From CAZXVW01 sp964644025 (lineage in GTDB: Bacteria; Acidobacteriota; Terriglobia; Bryobacterales; Bryobacteraceae), in the NCBI GenBank assembly GCA_964644025.1, contig CAZXVW010000091.1:1-16926 (forward strand): a DNA stretch of 16,926 nt, given 5' to 3'. Position 1 is the first letter of the stretch. Each line of letters begins with the position of its first letter. Position numbers and translations under genes: made by a program. The notes under the pieces were generated by a model. It made no database searches. It had not been told where the DNA came from and saw only the letters and a program-made list of their open reading frames with translations. Shown in pieces: positions 5,946 to 14,039 of this stretch.

Positions 5946-7214
5946 ATGAGGCTCGCGTACGGGATGATCCTGGCGGCCGGGCTCGGCCTGCTGCCGGTAG
6001 CTGTCTACCGGGCGGTGCGGCTGGCGTACGCCGACCACTTGTACCGGACCTTTACGCCTGCATCGGTGCGGCGCGCGATCCGCCTGGCGCCGGGCCGGGC
6101 GTTGTACGAGGTGGGATTGGCGGAATTGCTGGAGCGGGCAGGTCAGGATTCCCGCAGCGCGCTTCGGCGAGCGGCGGTGCTGAGCCCCGATGACGCAGCC
6201 ATTCGGATCCGCCTCGGTCTCGCGCTGGAGATTCACGGCGATGCTGCGGGGGCCGAGCGCGAATTGCTGGCCGCGGCCCGGGTGAGCCAGAAATACGACC
6301 CGCGCTGGAGCCTGGCGAATTTTTATTTCCGCCGCAGGGATGAAGAGCGCTTCTGGCATTGGGCCCGCGAGGCGTTGCGGGTCTCTTACGGTGACCGGAC
6401 GCCACTGCTGGAGCTGTGCTGGAGGATGGCTCCGAGCGCGGAGACGATCCTGTGCCGGGCGATCCCGGACCGGCGCCCGGTCCGGCTTGCCTTCGCGGAT
6501 TTCGTGCTGGCGCGCCGGGAGTTTGCGGCCGCTGAGGCCCTGGTGACAACACTCGCCGCGGAGGCGGCTCCGGGTGAAACGCGGCGGTTCCTTCAGATGA
6601 CGGACCGGTTGCTGGCGGCCGGACGGTTCCCAGCCGCGATCACGGTATGGAATTCGCTGTGCCGCCGCAGGCTCCTCCCTTATCCGGCGCTCGATGCCCG
6701 GCATGGTCCGGTGCTGACGAACGGTGATTTCGCCCGGCCCTTCCTGGGCCGGGCTTTTGACTGGAGGTCGCCGGCGACCGATGGGGCCTTCCTGGTGCGT
6801 ACGCCTCCCAACGGCGTGCGGGTGATTTTGAGCGGCCGTCAGCCGGTCAGTTGTGAGATTCTGCAAGAGTATCTGCCCTTGCGGGCCGGCGCGGACTACG
6901 AGCTGCGGTACCGGTACCGGGTGACGCTCTCCGCGCTGGCTGCTCCGGATTCGGCCACCGGCCTGTTCTGGCGGGTCTATGGGCTGGAGGAGCGCCCGGT
7001 ACTCATTGCCGAGTCGGAAGCCTTCGCCAGCGAAGGGGTTCACCAGGACCGGCTTCAATTCCGTGCGCCGGATGGCATTTTCGGGGGGTGGCTGGTATTG
7101 CAGCACTGGCGGCAACCGGGGCATACAAGGATGGAAGGTACGGTTTTGCTGGAGGGCGCGGAGTTGAAAGTGAAACCAGCCGGAGCCGGCATGGGCCAAT
7201 ATCAGGCACAATGA
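5946..7214 (+). CDS. Membrane-anchored TPR-like protein with C-terminal jelly-roll-like domain
   Basis: The 422-aa protein starts with a signal anchor (about residues 4-22). Residues 35-250 are Ala/Leu/Arg-rich helical repeats of TPR character, for example ALYEVGLAELLERAG, AAIRIRLGLALEIHG and PAAITVWNSLCR. From about residue 256 the composition changes to beta-rich: VLTNGDFARPF, FDWRSP, GVRVILSG, YLPLRAGADYELRYRYRV, GGWLVLQHW and GTVLLEGAEL. This resembles carbohydrate-binding jelly-roll domains that open with an NGDF motif. Comparable proteins sit next to exopolysaccharide polymerases in other bacteria, but none is seen here, so a polysaccharide role is inference. GAGGAGGAG directly before the ATG supports the start. 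The Sel1-repeat gene follows after 19 bp, so the two form an operon. Confidence 0.65.
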   Translation: MRLAYGMILAAGLGLLPVAVYRAVRLAYADHLYRTFTPASVRRAIRLAPGRALYEVGLAELLERAGQDSRSALRRAAVLSPDDAAIRIRLGLALEIHGDAAGAERELLAAARVSQKYDPRWSLANFYFRRRDEERFWHWAREALRVSYGDRTPLLELCWRMAPSAETILCRAIPDRRPVRLAFADFVLARREFAAAEALVTTLAAEAAPGETRRFLQMTDRLLAAGRFPAAITVWNSLCRRRLLPYPALDARHGPVLTNGDFARPFLGRAFDWRSPATDGAFLVRTPPNGVRVILSGRQPVSCEILQEYLPLRAGADYELRYRYRVTLSALAAPDSATGLFWRVYGLEERPVLIAESEAFASEGVHQDRLQFRAPDGIFGGWLVLQHWRQPGHTRMEGTVLLEGAELKVKPAGAGMGQYQAQ

Positions 7215-7233
7215 GGGAGAACAGAGAGAGACG

Positions 7234-9600
7234 ATGATGCCGCGAGTCGCCCTTGGAATCTTATTGCTCCTGGTTGCCGGCAGCCTTTCGGCGGAGAGCA
7301 GGATCGAGAAGGGCATGCTGGCTTACGCGAACGGCGACTACCAGACGGCCCTGGCGGAGTTGACCCCGGAAGCGGAAGCCGGCAACACCCTGGCCCAGTT
7401 CACCATTGGTTACATGTATGCCAACGGGAAAGGCGTGGAGCAGGACGAAGCCGAGGCGTTGTCCTGGTACCGGAGAGCCGCTGAACTCGGCCATAAAGAC
7501 GCCCAGTACGCCGTCGGATTCATGCTGTTCCACGGCCAAGGCGTTCCCGAGCCCCAGGAAGCGGAAGCTATCCGCTGGTACCAACTCGCCGCCGAGCAAG
7601 GTCACGTAGGCGCGGAGTACACCCTGGGAACAGCCTTTGCGAACGGCCGGGGGGTGGCCGTCGATGAGGCCAAGGCATTCGAGTGGTTTCGGCGGGCCGC
7701 CGAGCAGGGACACTCGGGAGCCGAGTTCCAGGTGGGGGCCGCTTACGCGGATGGCAAGGGAGTGGCGAAGGACGAAGCCGAAGCGGTGAAATGGTACCGC
7801 AAGGCCGCCGAACAAGGTCACCTGGAAGCGGAATACCGGCTGGCGGAGGCTTATGCGAACGGAACAGGGGTGGTCAAGGACGAGGCGGAGGCCGCCAGAT
7901 GGTACCGGGCGGCGGCCGAGAGGGGCGACGCGGACGCGCAATTCCAACTAGGACGCGCTTATGCAGAGGGCAGGGGCCTGCCGTTGAACCAGGCGGAGGG
8001 ATTGAAATGGTACCGAAAGGCCGCCGACCAAGGCCAGCCCGACGCGGAGTACGCAATGGGCTTCGCTTACGCCAACGGCATCGGCGTGCCTCGCAACGAC
8101 AATGAAGCAGTGGAATGGTACCGGCGGGCGGCGGACCAGGGCCACGAGGGAGCTGTTTACGGGCTTCGCCTGCTATTTGAAAGCGGGCGCGCGGTTCCCC
8201 GCAGCGACGCGGAAGCGGCGGAGTGGTACCGGTTGGGAGCTCAACGGGGCATCGCGCCCGCCCAGTATCAACTGGCGCTGATCTACCAGGAAGGCAAAGG
8301 CGTGGCGAAAGACGAGGCGGAGGCTGCGCGGTGGCTGCTTGCCGCCGCAAGGCAGGGTTACGACAAAGCCCAACTCCGGTTGGCCGAGGCTTACGCCGAG
8401 GGAAAGGGGGTGCCGCAGAGTGACGCCGAAGCCGCGAAATGGTACCGCCAGCCGGCCGAACATGGGAACATCGAGGCCCAGCTATACCTGGGTTACGCCT
8501 ATGCCAACGGCAAAGGGGTGGCGAAGGACGAGGCGGAGGCGGTCCGCTGGTACCATAAGGCCGCCGAGCAGGGCAGCGCCGTGGCCCAGTACAACCTGGG
8601 ATTCGCTTATGCGAACGGCGCCGGGGTGTCCCGGGATGACGCCGAGTCTGTTCGCTGGTACCGGCGGGCGGCGGAACAGGGCTACGCCGACGCGCAGAGC
8701 AACCTTGCCTTCATGTACTTCAACGGCCGCGGCGTTGCCCAGGACTACATTCAAGCCCACATGTGGGCGAACCTGGCGGCTTCCCAGGGGGACCCGGTGG
8801 CCAGGAAGAACCGCGACGCCCTGGCGAGGCTGATGACGCCGGAGCAGGTCGCCCTGGCGCAGCAACTGGCGCGCGAATGGCAGCAGCGCCGCGGATCGGC
8901 CGCGGCGACGCCGGCCGCGCCAGAGAATGCCGGTGGCGAGGCGGCGCCCGCGGCGGCGGATAAGCCCGCCGGGGAGAGCTGGCCTGGAAGCCCGGCGGCT
9001 ACCGGAACGGGCTTCGTGGTAAGCCCGGAAGGCCACGTATTGACGACCCATCACCTGGTAGCCGGTTGTCCGCGCGTGGCCGTACGCAGCGGCGGCCGGC
9101 GCCAGGCGGTCCCGGTGGTGGCCGGCGATGCCGCCAATGATCTGGCCGTGATCGGACCGCTGGCGGATGCGCCGCCTGCTTTGGCTTTCAGCGAAGACCC
9201 CGACATCCACCTCGGCCAGGACATCTACATGATCGGTTACGCGATGGCGGGCGGCCTTTCCCCCGGTTTTCTCGCCGGCAGGATCCGCGGCACGGTAGGC
9301 GCGAAGGGCGATACCCGGATGGTGCAGATCACCGCGTCCATCGAACCCGGCCAGGACGGGGGAGCCCTTCTGGATAACAGCGGCAATGTCATCGGTATTG
9401 TCTTGAGCCAGATCAGCCCGATCTACCCGGCGTCGGTGAACCGGGATGTCAGTTTCGCCGTGAAAGGCTCAGTGGGGCGCATTTTTCTTGAGGGGGCCGG
9501 TATCGCCTATCGCACCGCGGTCTCGGGCGCGGCATTGGAGCCCGGGGCCATTGAACGGGTGGCACGCCAGGCAACGGTGGCGGTGGAGTGCTGGCAGTAG
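7234..9600 (+). CDS. Secreted Sel1-repeat protein with a C-terminal trypsin-like domain lacking the catalytic Ser
   Basis: The 788-aa protein has a signal peptide (residues 1-20, ending SLSA) and 13 Sel1-like repeats (about 51-520). The conserved Trp of each is at residues 78, 115, 151, 187 and then every 36 residues to 511. A Pro/Ala linker (about 550-585) leads to a trypsin/HtrA-like domain (about 585-788): TGFVVSPEGHVLTTHH gives the catalytic-type His607 and NDLAVIG gives Asp636. The nucleophile motif, usually GNSGG, reads Gly-Gln-Asp708-Gly-Gly, so the catalytic Ser is Asp and protease activity is not expected. Sel1 repeats are protein-binding solenoids; with an inactive protease fold this suggests a periplasmic adaptor or peptide binder. 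A second ATG directly follows the first; GAGAGAG lies upstream. It is the second gene after the TPR-like gene and is convergent with the FAD enzyme. Confidence 0.9.
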   Translation: MMPRVALGILLLLVAGSLSAESRIEKGMLAYANGDYQTALAELTPEAEAGNTLAQFTIGYMYANGKGVEQDEAEALSWYRRAAELGHKDAQYAVGFMLFHGQGVPEPQEAEAIRWYQLAAEQGHVGAEYTLGTAFANGRGVAVDEAKAFEWFRRAAEQGHSGAEFQVGAAYADGKGVAKDEAEAVKWYRKAAEQGHLEAEYRLAEAYANGTGVVKDEAEAARWYRAAAERGDADAQFQLGRAYAEGRGLPLNQAEGLKWYRKAADQGQPDAEYAMGFAYANGIGVPRNDNEAVEWYRRAADQGHEGAVYGLRLLFESGRAVPRSDAEAAEWYRLGAQRGIAPAQYQLALIYQEGKGVAKDEAEAARWLLAAARQGYDKAQLRLAEAYAEGKGVPQSDAEAAKWYRQPAEHGNIEAQLYLGYAYANGKGVAKDEAEAVRWYHKAAEQGSAVAQYNLGFAYANGAGVSRDDAESVRWYRRAAEQGYADAQSNLAFMYFNGRGVAQDYIQAHMWANLAASQGDPVARKNRDALARLMTPEQVALAQQLAREWQQRRGSAAATPAAPENAGGEAAPAAADKPAGESWPGSPAATGTGFVVSPEGHVLTTHHLVAGCPRVAVRSGGRRQAVPVVAGDAANDLAVIGPLADAPPALAFSEDPDIHLGQDIYMIGYAMAGGLSPGFLAGRIRGTVGAKGDTRMVQITASIEPGQDGGALLDNSGNVIGIVLSQISPIYPASVNRDVSFAVKGSVGRIFLEGAGIAYRTAVSGAALEPGAIERVARQATVAVECWQ
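7384..8793 (+). repeat. 108-bp tandem coding repeat (13 Sel1 units)
   Basis: The codon for the conserved Trp recurs at 7465, 7576, 7684, 7792, 7900, 8008, 8116, 8224, 8332, 8440, 8548, 8656 and 8764. Spacing is exactly 108 bp (36 codons) for eleven intervals; the first is 111 bp because unit 2 has one extra residue. Ten of the thirteen units share TGGTAC at this point. Several units also share near-identical DNA around GTGGCGAAGGACGA (units 4 and 11), pointing to expansion by duplication. Confidence 0.93.
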
Positions 9601-9618
9601 GGCGGCTCAGCGGCCGCC
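9601..9618. terminator. Hairpin shared by two convergent stop codons
   Basis: GGCGGC (9601-9606) begins right after the Sel1 gene stop and pairs with GCCGCC (9613-9618); the loop contains the stop codon of the FAD enzyme gene on the other strand. Only 6 bp separate the two genes. No T tract is present, so its strength as a terminator is doubtful. Confidence 0.35.
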
Positions 9619-11064
9619 GCGGGGTCCCGGGGCACCCGCGGAAAAGCGGGCCGCATCGACCTTCCCGCTGGCCTCGTGGTAGTCGGCGTCCACGTTGACC
9701 GACCACAAGTCGTAGTCTCCCCCGAGAATGTTACGGGCCGCCAGGATAGCGGTGAGCATGGAGTGGTCCTGGTTGTTGTAATGATGCATGCCGTTGCGCC
9801 CGGCCAGTTGCAGGTTGGGCACAGTGGGCAGAAACTCGCGCACCGCCGCCAGGCCGCGCTGGTAGGTGGCATCGTAGACCGGGTAGGCTTTGGGCATCCG
9901 CACCACGCATCCGTCGAGAAACCGGCTGCCGCGGGCCAGGTTCAGGGCGGCCATCTCCCGGCGTCCCAACTCGATCAGCTCCTGGTCGGGCATCGTCCAC
10001 AAATCATCCCCCTCGAAACAGAAATACTCCAGGCCCAGGCAAGTATGCCCGGCGTCGGGAACCATCTCCGGGCTCCAGTTCTTGTAGTTCTGAACGCGGC
10101 CGACCCGAACCGAGGGGTCGTGTACGTAAATCCAGTTGTCCGGGAACAGATCCTCTTCATCGAGGATGAGAACGACGGTGAGAAAATCGCGATAGTGGAA
10201 ATCCTCGGCCGCCTGGCGGAGCCGGGCGGACGGCGGCGGGTCCAGGGCGCGGATCAGGTCCCGGATCGGCATGGTGCTGATGAAGTGTTCGGCTTCGTAA
10301 GTCGTACCCGCAGCCCGCACGGCGCGGATGCGTCCCGGTTCCCAGGAAATCTTTTCCACCGGCGCCTGCAGGATCACCTTCGACCCGCGCTGCTCGACGA
10401 TCTCGCGGAACCGGTTCCACATCATTCCCGGTCCGCGGCGAGGGTACTGGAACTCGTGGATCAGGGTCTTGATAGCGCGCTGCTTGTCGGCGACGGGACG
10501 GGGCCGGAGCGCATTCCAGACCGCTGAGGCCAGGGAAAGACCCTTGATCCGCTGGGCGGCCCACTCGGCCCGGATCTCGCGGCAAGGGATGCCCCAGACC
10601 TTTTCCGTGTAGGTGCGAAAGAAGATATCGAACAGCCTTCGCCCGAAGCGGTTCGACACCCAGGCTTCCAGGTTGTCTTCCGGTTTCACCGGAAACAGAT
10701 GGGCTTTGAGATAGCTGAGGCCGCAGCGGAAGGCTTCCACCGGACCGAGCTTTCGCAGCGCGTCCCACGGCTCCAGGGGATAGAAGAAGAACTCGGAATT
10801 GTAGTAAATGCGGGAGAGCCGCTTCCGCGTCAGGAAGTCGTCTCCCATGACCTGGTTCCAAAGCTGTTCCACCAGGGTCACCTTGGTGAAGAACCGGTGA
10901 CCGCCGATGTCGAACAGGTACCCTTTGTATTCGGCGGTCTGCGCCAGGCCGCCCACCGTGGAGGTTTTCTCCAGCACCAGCGAGGGGATGGAATGCTCGG
11001 AGAGTTCGTAGGCCGCAGTCAGCCCGGCCGGACCGGCGCCGATGACCAGGACCGGGAACCTCAT
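9607..11064 (-). CDS. FAD-dependent oxidoreductase, UDP-galactopyranose mutase/protoporphyrinogen oxidase-like
   Basis: The 485-aa protein opens with a Rossmann FAD-binding motif, VIGAGPAGLTAAYEL (residues 7-21), followed by LEK at 31-33 and VGGLAQT at 37-43. The family marker GGHRFFTK is at 54-61. The C-terminal FAD motif is LAGRNGMHHYNNQDHSMLTA. This pattern fits a broad bacterial family, often found in polysaccharide clusters, that is related to UDP-galactopyranose mutase and protoporphyrinogen oxidase. The real substrate is unknown, so it should not be called Glf or HemG. Length and both ends look complete. A strong GGAGGG lies 3 nt before the ATG. It follows treY by 74 bp on the same strand and may be the last gene of that operon, although the gap could hold its own promoter. 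Confidence 0.82.
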   Translation of the reverse strand: MRFPVLVIGAGPAGLTAAYELSEHSIPSLVLEKTSTVGGLAQTAEYKGYLFDIGGHRFFTKVTLVEQLWNQVMGDDFLTRKRLSRIYYNSEFFFYPLEPWDALRKLGPVEAFRCGLSYLKAHLFPVKPEDNLEAWVSNRFGRRLFDIFFRTYTEKVWGIPCREIRAEWAAQRIKGLSLASAVWNALRPRPVADKQRAIKTLIHEFQYPRRGPGMMWNRFREIVEQRGSKVILQAPVEKISWEPGRIRAVRAAGTTYEAEHFISTMPIRDLIRALDPPPSARLRQAAEDFHYRDFLTVVLILDEEDLFPDNWIYVHDPSVRVGRVQNYKNWSPEMVPDAGHTCLGLEYFCFEGDDLWTMPDQELIELGRREMAALNLARGSRFLDGCVVRMPKAYPVYDATYQRGLAAVREFLPTVPNLQLAGRNGMHHYNNQDHSMLTAILAARNILGGDYDLWSVNVDADYHEASGKVDAARFSAGAPGPRGGR

Positions 11065-11138
11065 GCTCCCTCCTCAGCCTGTGGGCCGGCGGCGGAAGGC
11101 TCGGCGGCTGCGGGTGAGGACACCAATCGCATATGCTA

Positions 11139-14039
11139 TCATCCGCCTCCGGACGGCTTCGGGGCCAGCATAGCCAGCGGGCAGCGGCTAAGGACATCGC
11201 CGGCCAGCAGTTTCGCCTGTGGCTCCCGGGGGCGCGGCTGAAATTCCTGGCGCGTGAACAGATCCTGGTACCGCAGCCTGCTCAGTGTCGCGGGCAGTAT
11301 GACGGCGGTGTCATTCCAAACCTGGCGGCCGACCGGCAACGGCTGGTAGGGAGCCGCAAGCCACGTCACCAACCGAGGGGCCAGGACGATCAACACTTCG
11401 CCGGCCGTCTTCCGGGCAAAAGCCACCAGGTGCCCGCTCCGGTCGCCGGTGACCTCCAGCGGGATGTACTCTCCTTCGAGGAAAAGGCCCGGATGGCGTC
11501 TCCGAAACCGCAAAGCGGCAGCGGTGATGTAAAGCTTGATCCGCCCGTCGACCCAGTTGTCGAACATTTCCTCGAGGGCGGCGGTGGCTTTCTGCGCGGA
11601 AACGCCGGCCGACAATAACGGCCGCATCCGGCTAAGCAACCGCCGGCGCAAGGCAAAGTCCACCGGGCGGCGGTTGTCAGGGTCAACGAGGCTGAGGTCC
11701 CATAGCTCCGTACCCTGGTAGAAATCGGGCACGCCGGGAGAGGCGACCTTCAGCACGACCTGGGACAACGAGTTGACCATCCCCAGCCGGGCGACGCGTT
11801 GCTGGAAGGGGATGAACTGGCGCAGGAAGCGTTCCGAGCGGGGCCCGGTCAAGACTTTGGTCACGAAGTCGGCGACCGCGCGATCATAGGCCTCGGAGGG
11901 ATTGATCCAGCTCGTATGGATCTTGGCTTCCTTGGTGGCCTTCCGCATGTACTCGCAAAGGCGCTCGGTATAGCCCGGCGTTGCTTTCCCGGAAAACTCC
12001 GGGGGCCAGGTACCGATCAAGGTTTGGTAGAAGAGGTATTCGTCGTTGCGGTCCGGCGCGGGCTCGCCATCGACGAGCGTGCGGTGGGCGGCGTTGGAGC
12101 GGGCCCAGTGGGAGAGGGCGACGCGGAATTCATCGGGCATTTCCGAGAGCACGTTGAGCCGGGCCCGGGCGTCCTCGCCGCGCTTGCTGTCGTGCGTAGC
12201 CGTGGCCAGCATCGCCAGGGGCCAGGAGGCCAGGCGTTCGCGATTGGCCTGGTGAAACTCCTCCGGGTTCCGGCTGAACTGCTGGGGATCGCCCCCCACC
12301 TCGTTCAGGGAAAGCAAGGGGCCGTAGCGATAGAACGCGGTGTCTTCCAGCCCTTTGGCCTGAACCGGGCCGGTGTATTGCTGGAACTTCCGGGCAAACT
12401 GGAGAAGCCGTTCGTATTCCTGTTCGGATTGCCCGTCGCGGCGGAGAGGCAGCAGCGTGCCCCGGATGAAATCGAAGATGGATCTCTCCATGGCCGGGTT
12501 GCGGCGGAGAGCACCGGCAACGGCCATGTCGATGGACTTCTCGTCGAATTCGGTGTAGCCTTCCTCGTCGATGTAGGTCCGGTAAACGGGAAAGCAGGCG
12601 ACCACTTCCTTCAAACCGTCCTGGAGACTGTCGAGCGTGATGTCGCGCGATCTCCAGTTTTCCTCGGCGACGCGCTCCAGTTCGTGGGCCAGCACGTTCA
12701 GTTCGCTGGCCATGGAGGTCTTGATGATGACCTTTTTGCTGTCGTAGACCACGTCAAAGAACGCTTCCCGCCGCCCGGTGAAGCGCGCGTAGAGGCGCCG
12801 GAACCTTTCGACGTTGCTCCCGTCCACGAACAGGCCGTTCACGATGTTGAGGAAGTCGTAGCCGGTGGTGCCATGGATCGGCCAGTCCCGCCGGAGCGGT
12901 TCGCCGGTGGAGAGGATCTTTTCGGCCACCAGGTAGATGGGGGAGGTATCGCCGGAACAGGCTTCGCGGAGCCGGCGGAAATAGCCAGCCGGATCAAAGA
13001 GGCCGTCCACGTGGTCCAGGCGCAGGCCGGTGATCCGGCCTTCCCGGATCAGGTTGAGAACCAGCTCGTGGGTGGCAGCAAATACAACCGGATCTTCCAT
13101 CCGCAACCCGGCGAGGTTGTTGACGTCGAAAAAACGCCGGTAGTTGATTTCATGCGTGGCCGTGCGCCAGTGAGCCAGCCGGTAGACCTGTTCTTCAAGA
13201 AGCTCGTGGAGCAACTCGAAACTCGAGGGAACTCCCGGGCGGCCGTTGAAGGTCCGCACGTTGTCCTCCACGTGTTGAAGAATCCGGGGGGAAGCTTGCG
13301 TGACGGCAGCCAACCGGCGCTGCACGATGGCTGTCTCCCGGCGCCGGTGCTCGGCGTGCCGGGGGTCGGAACCCTGGCAGGGAGGCAGATGTTCCAAGTG
13401 AAACAGGATGCTGAGGAACTCCTCCAGGTACGGGTCGTCCCGGCCGAGCTCGGCTTCCAGCAGATCCAGGTTGTGAGCCAGCAGTCTGGCCAGAGGCCCG
13501 GGATTCAAGGGCAGATTGTAGACGTCGTAGTCCAGGGAGAAGACGCCGTCATCGTAACGGATGCGGAGGCGCCCGTTTTCGAGCTCCACGCCATACTGGT
13601 TGCGGAGGATGGGGAGCAGAACCTTTCCTTTGAGCTGCGGGACGAACGGGTCCCAGTCAATGTCGAAGAAGCGGGCCGAGGCGGCCGAGGGACCGTTTTC
13701 GAGCACTTCGCGCCAGAGGGGGTTGGCCACCGGATCGATGCTCATATGGCTGGGGACAAAATCGAGCAACAGGCCCACGTCGTTCTCGGCGAGCGTACGG
13801 GCGAGGGCGAGGAAGTCCTCATCGGAACCCAATTGCGGATTCAGGCGGCGGTGGTCGACGATATCGTAGCCGTGAGAGCTGCCCGGCTGCGCGGCGAGGA
13901 TGGGAGAGCAGTAGAGTTCCGAGACGCCGAGCTCCACCAGGTACGGGACGAGGTCGCGGGCGTCGGCGAAAGTGAAGTCGCGGTTCAACTGCAGCCGGTA
14001 GGTGCTGACGGGGACGCGGGCGGGAACGGGAGCGGGCAT
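11139..14039 (-). CDS. treY: Malto-oligosyltrehalose synthase
   Basis: TreY (966 aa, GH13 family, cytoplasmic) converts the reducing-end alpha-1,4 bond of maltodextrin to an alpha,alpha-1,1 bond, making maltooligosyl trehalose. The typical start (VPVSTYRLQLNRDFTFADA), LYCSPILAAQPGSSHGYDI and LLLDFVPSHMS are present. The catalytic residues are the nucleophile Asp342 in GLRLDHVDG, Glu373 in LVAEKIL, and Asp617 in TATHDSKRGED. The length is at the upper end for the family, and the N-terminus begins at once with the barrel. The ATG at 14039 shares its A with the last base of the treZ TGA (TGATG), so translation is coupled. AGGAGG lies 7 nt upstream. A TTG just before the ATG is an unlikely alternative. 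TreX and TreZ precede it in the same operon. Confidence 0.96.
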   Translation of the reverse strand: MPAPVPARVPVSTYRLQLNRDFTFADARDLVPYLVELGVSELYCSPILAAQPGSSHGYDIVDHRRLNPQLGSDEDFLALARTLAENDVGLLLDFVPSHMSIDPVANPLWREVLENGPSAASARFFDIDWDPFVPQLKGKVLLPILRNQYGVELENGRLRIRYDDGVFSLDYDVYNLPLNPGPLARLLAHNLDLLEAELGRDDPYLEEFLSILFHLEHLPPCQGSDPRHAEHRRRETAIVQRRLAAVTQASPRILQHVEDNVRTFNGRPGVPSSFELLHELLEEQVYRLAHWRTATHEINYRRFFDVNNLAGLRMEDPVVFAATHELVLNLIREGRITGLRLDHVDGLFDPAGYFRRLREACSGDTSPIYLVAEKILSTGEPLRRDWPIHGTTGYDFLNIVNGLFVDGSNVERFRRLYARFTGRREAFFDVVYDSKKVIIKTSMASELNVLAHELERVAEENWRSRDITLDSLQDGLKEVVACFPVYRTYIDEEGYTEFDEKSIDMAVAGALRRNPAMERSIFDFIRGTLLPLRRDGQSEQEYERLLQFARKFQQYTGPVQAKGLEDTAFYRYGPLLSLNEVGGDPQQFSRNPEEFHQANRERLASWPLAMLATATHDSKRGEDARARLNVLSEMPDEFRVALSHWARSNAAHRTLVDGEPAPDRNDEYLFYQTLIGTWPPEFSGKATPGYTERLCEYMRKATKEAKIHTSWINPSEAYDRAVADFVTKVLTGPRSERFLRQFIPFQQRVARLGMVNSLSQVVLKVASPGVPDFYQGTELWDLSLVDPDNRRPVDFALRRRLLSRMRPLLSAGVSAQKATAALEEMFDNWVDGRIKLYITAAALRFRRRHPGLFLEGEYIPLEVTGDRSGHLVAFARKTAGEVLIVLAPRLVTWLAAPYQPLPVGRQVWNDTAVILPATLSRLRYQDLFTRQEFQPRPREPQAKLLAGDVLSRCPLAMLAPKPSGGG

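Noticed and set aside
5892..7316. 474-codon minus-strand frame opposite the TPR-like gene
   Set aside because: The translation is Arg/Pro/Gln-rich shadow sequence; the plus-strand gene has a ribosome site, a signal anchor and structured domains.
7384..8793. 108-bp periodicity read as a CRISPR array or satellite
   Set aside because: The repeats are in frame, encode Sel1 units and diverge at third positions; there are no short identical repeats with unique spacers.
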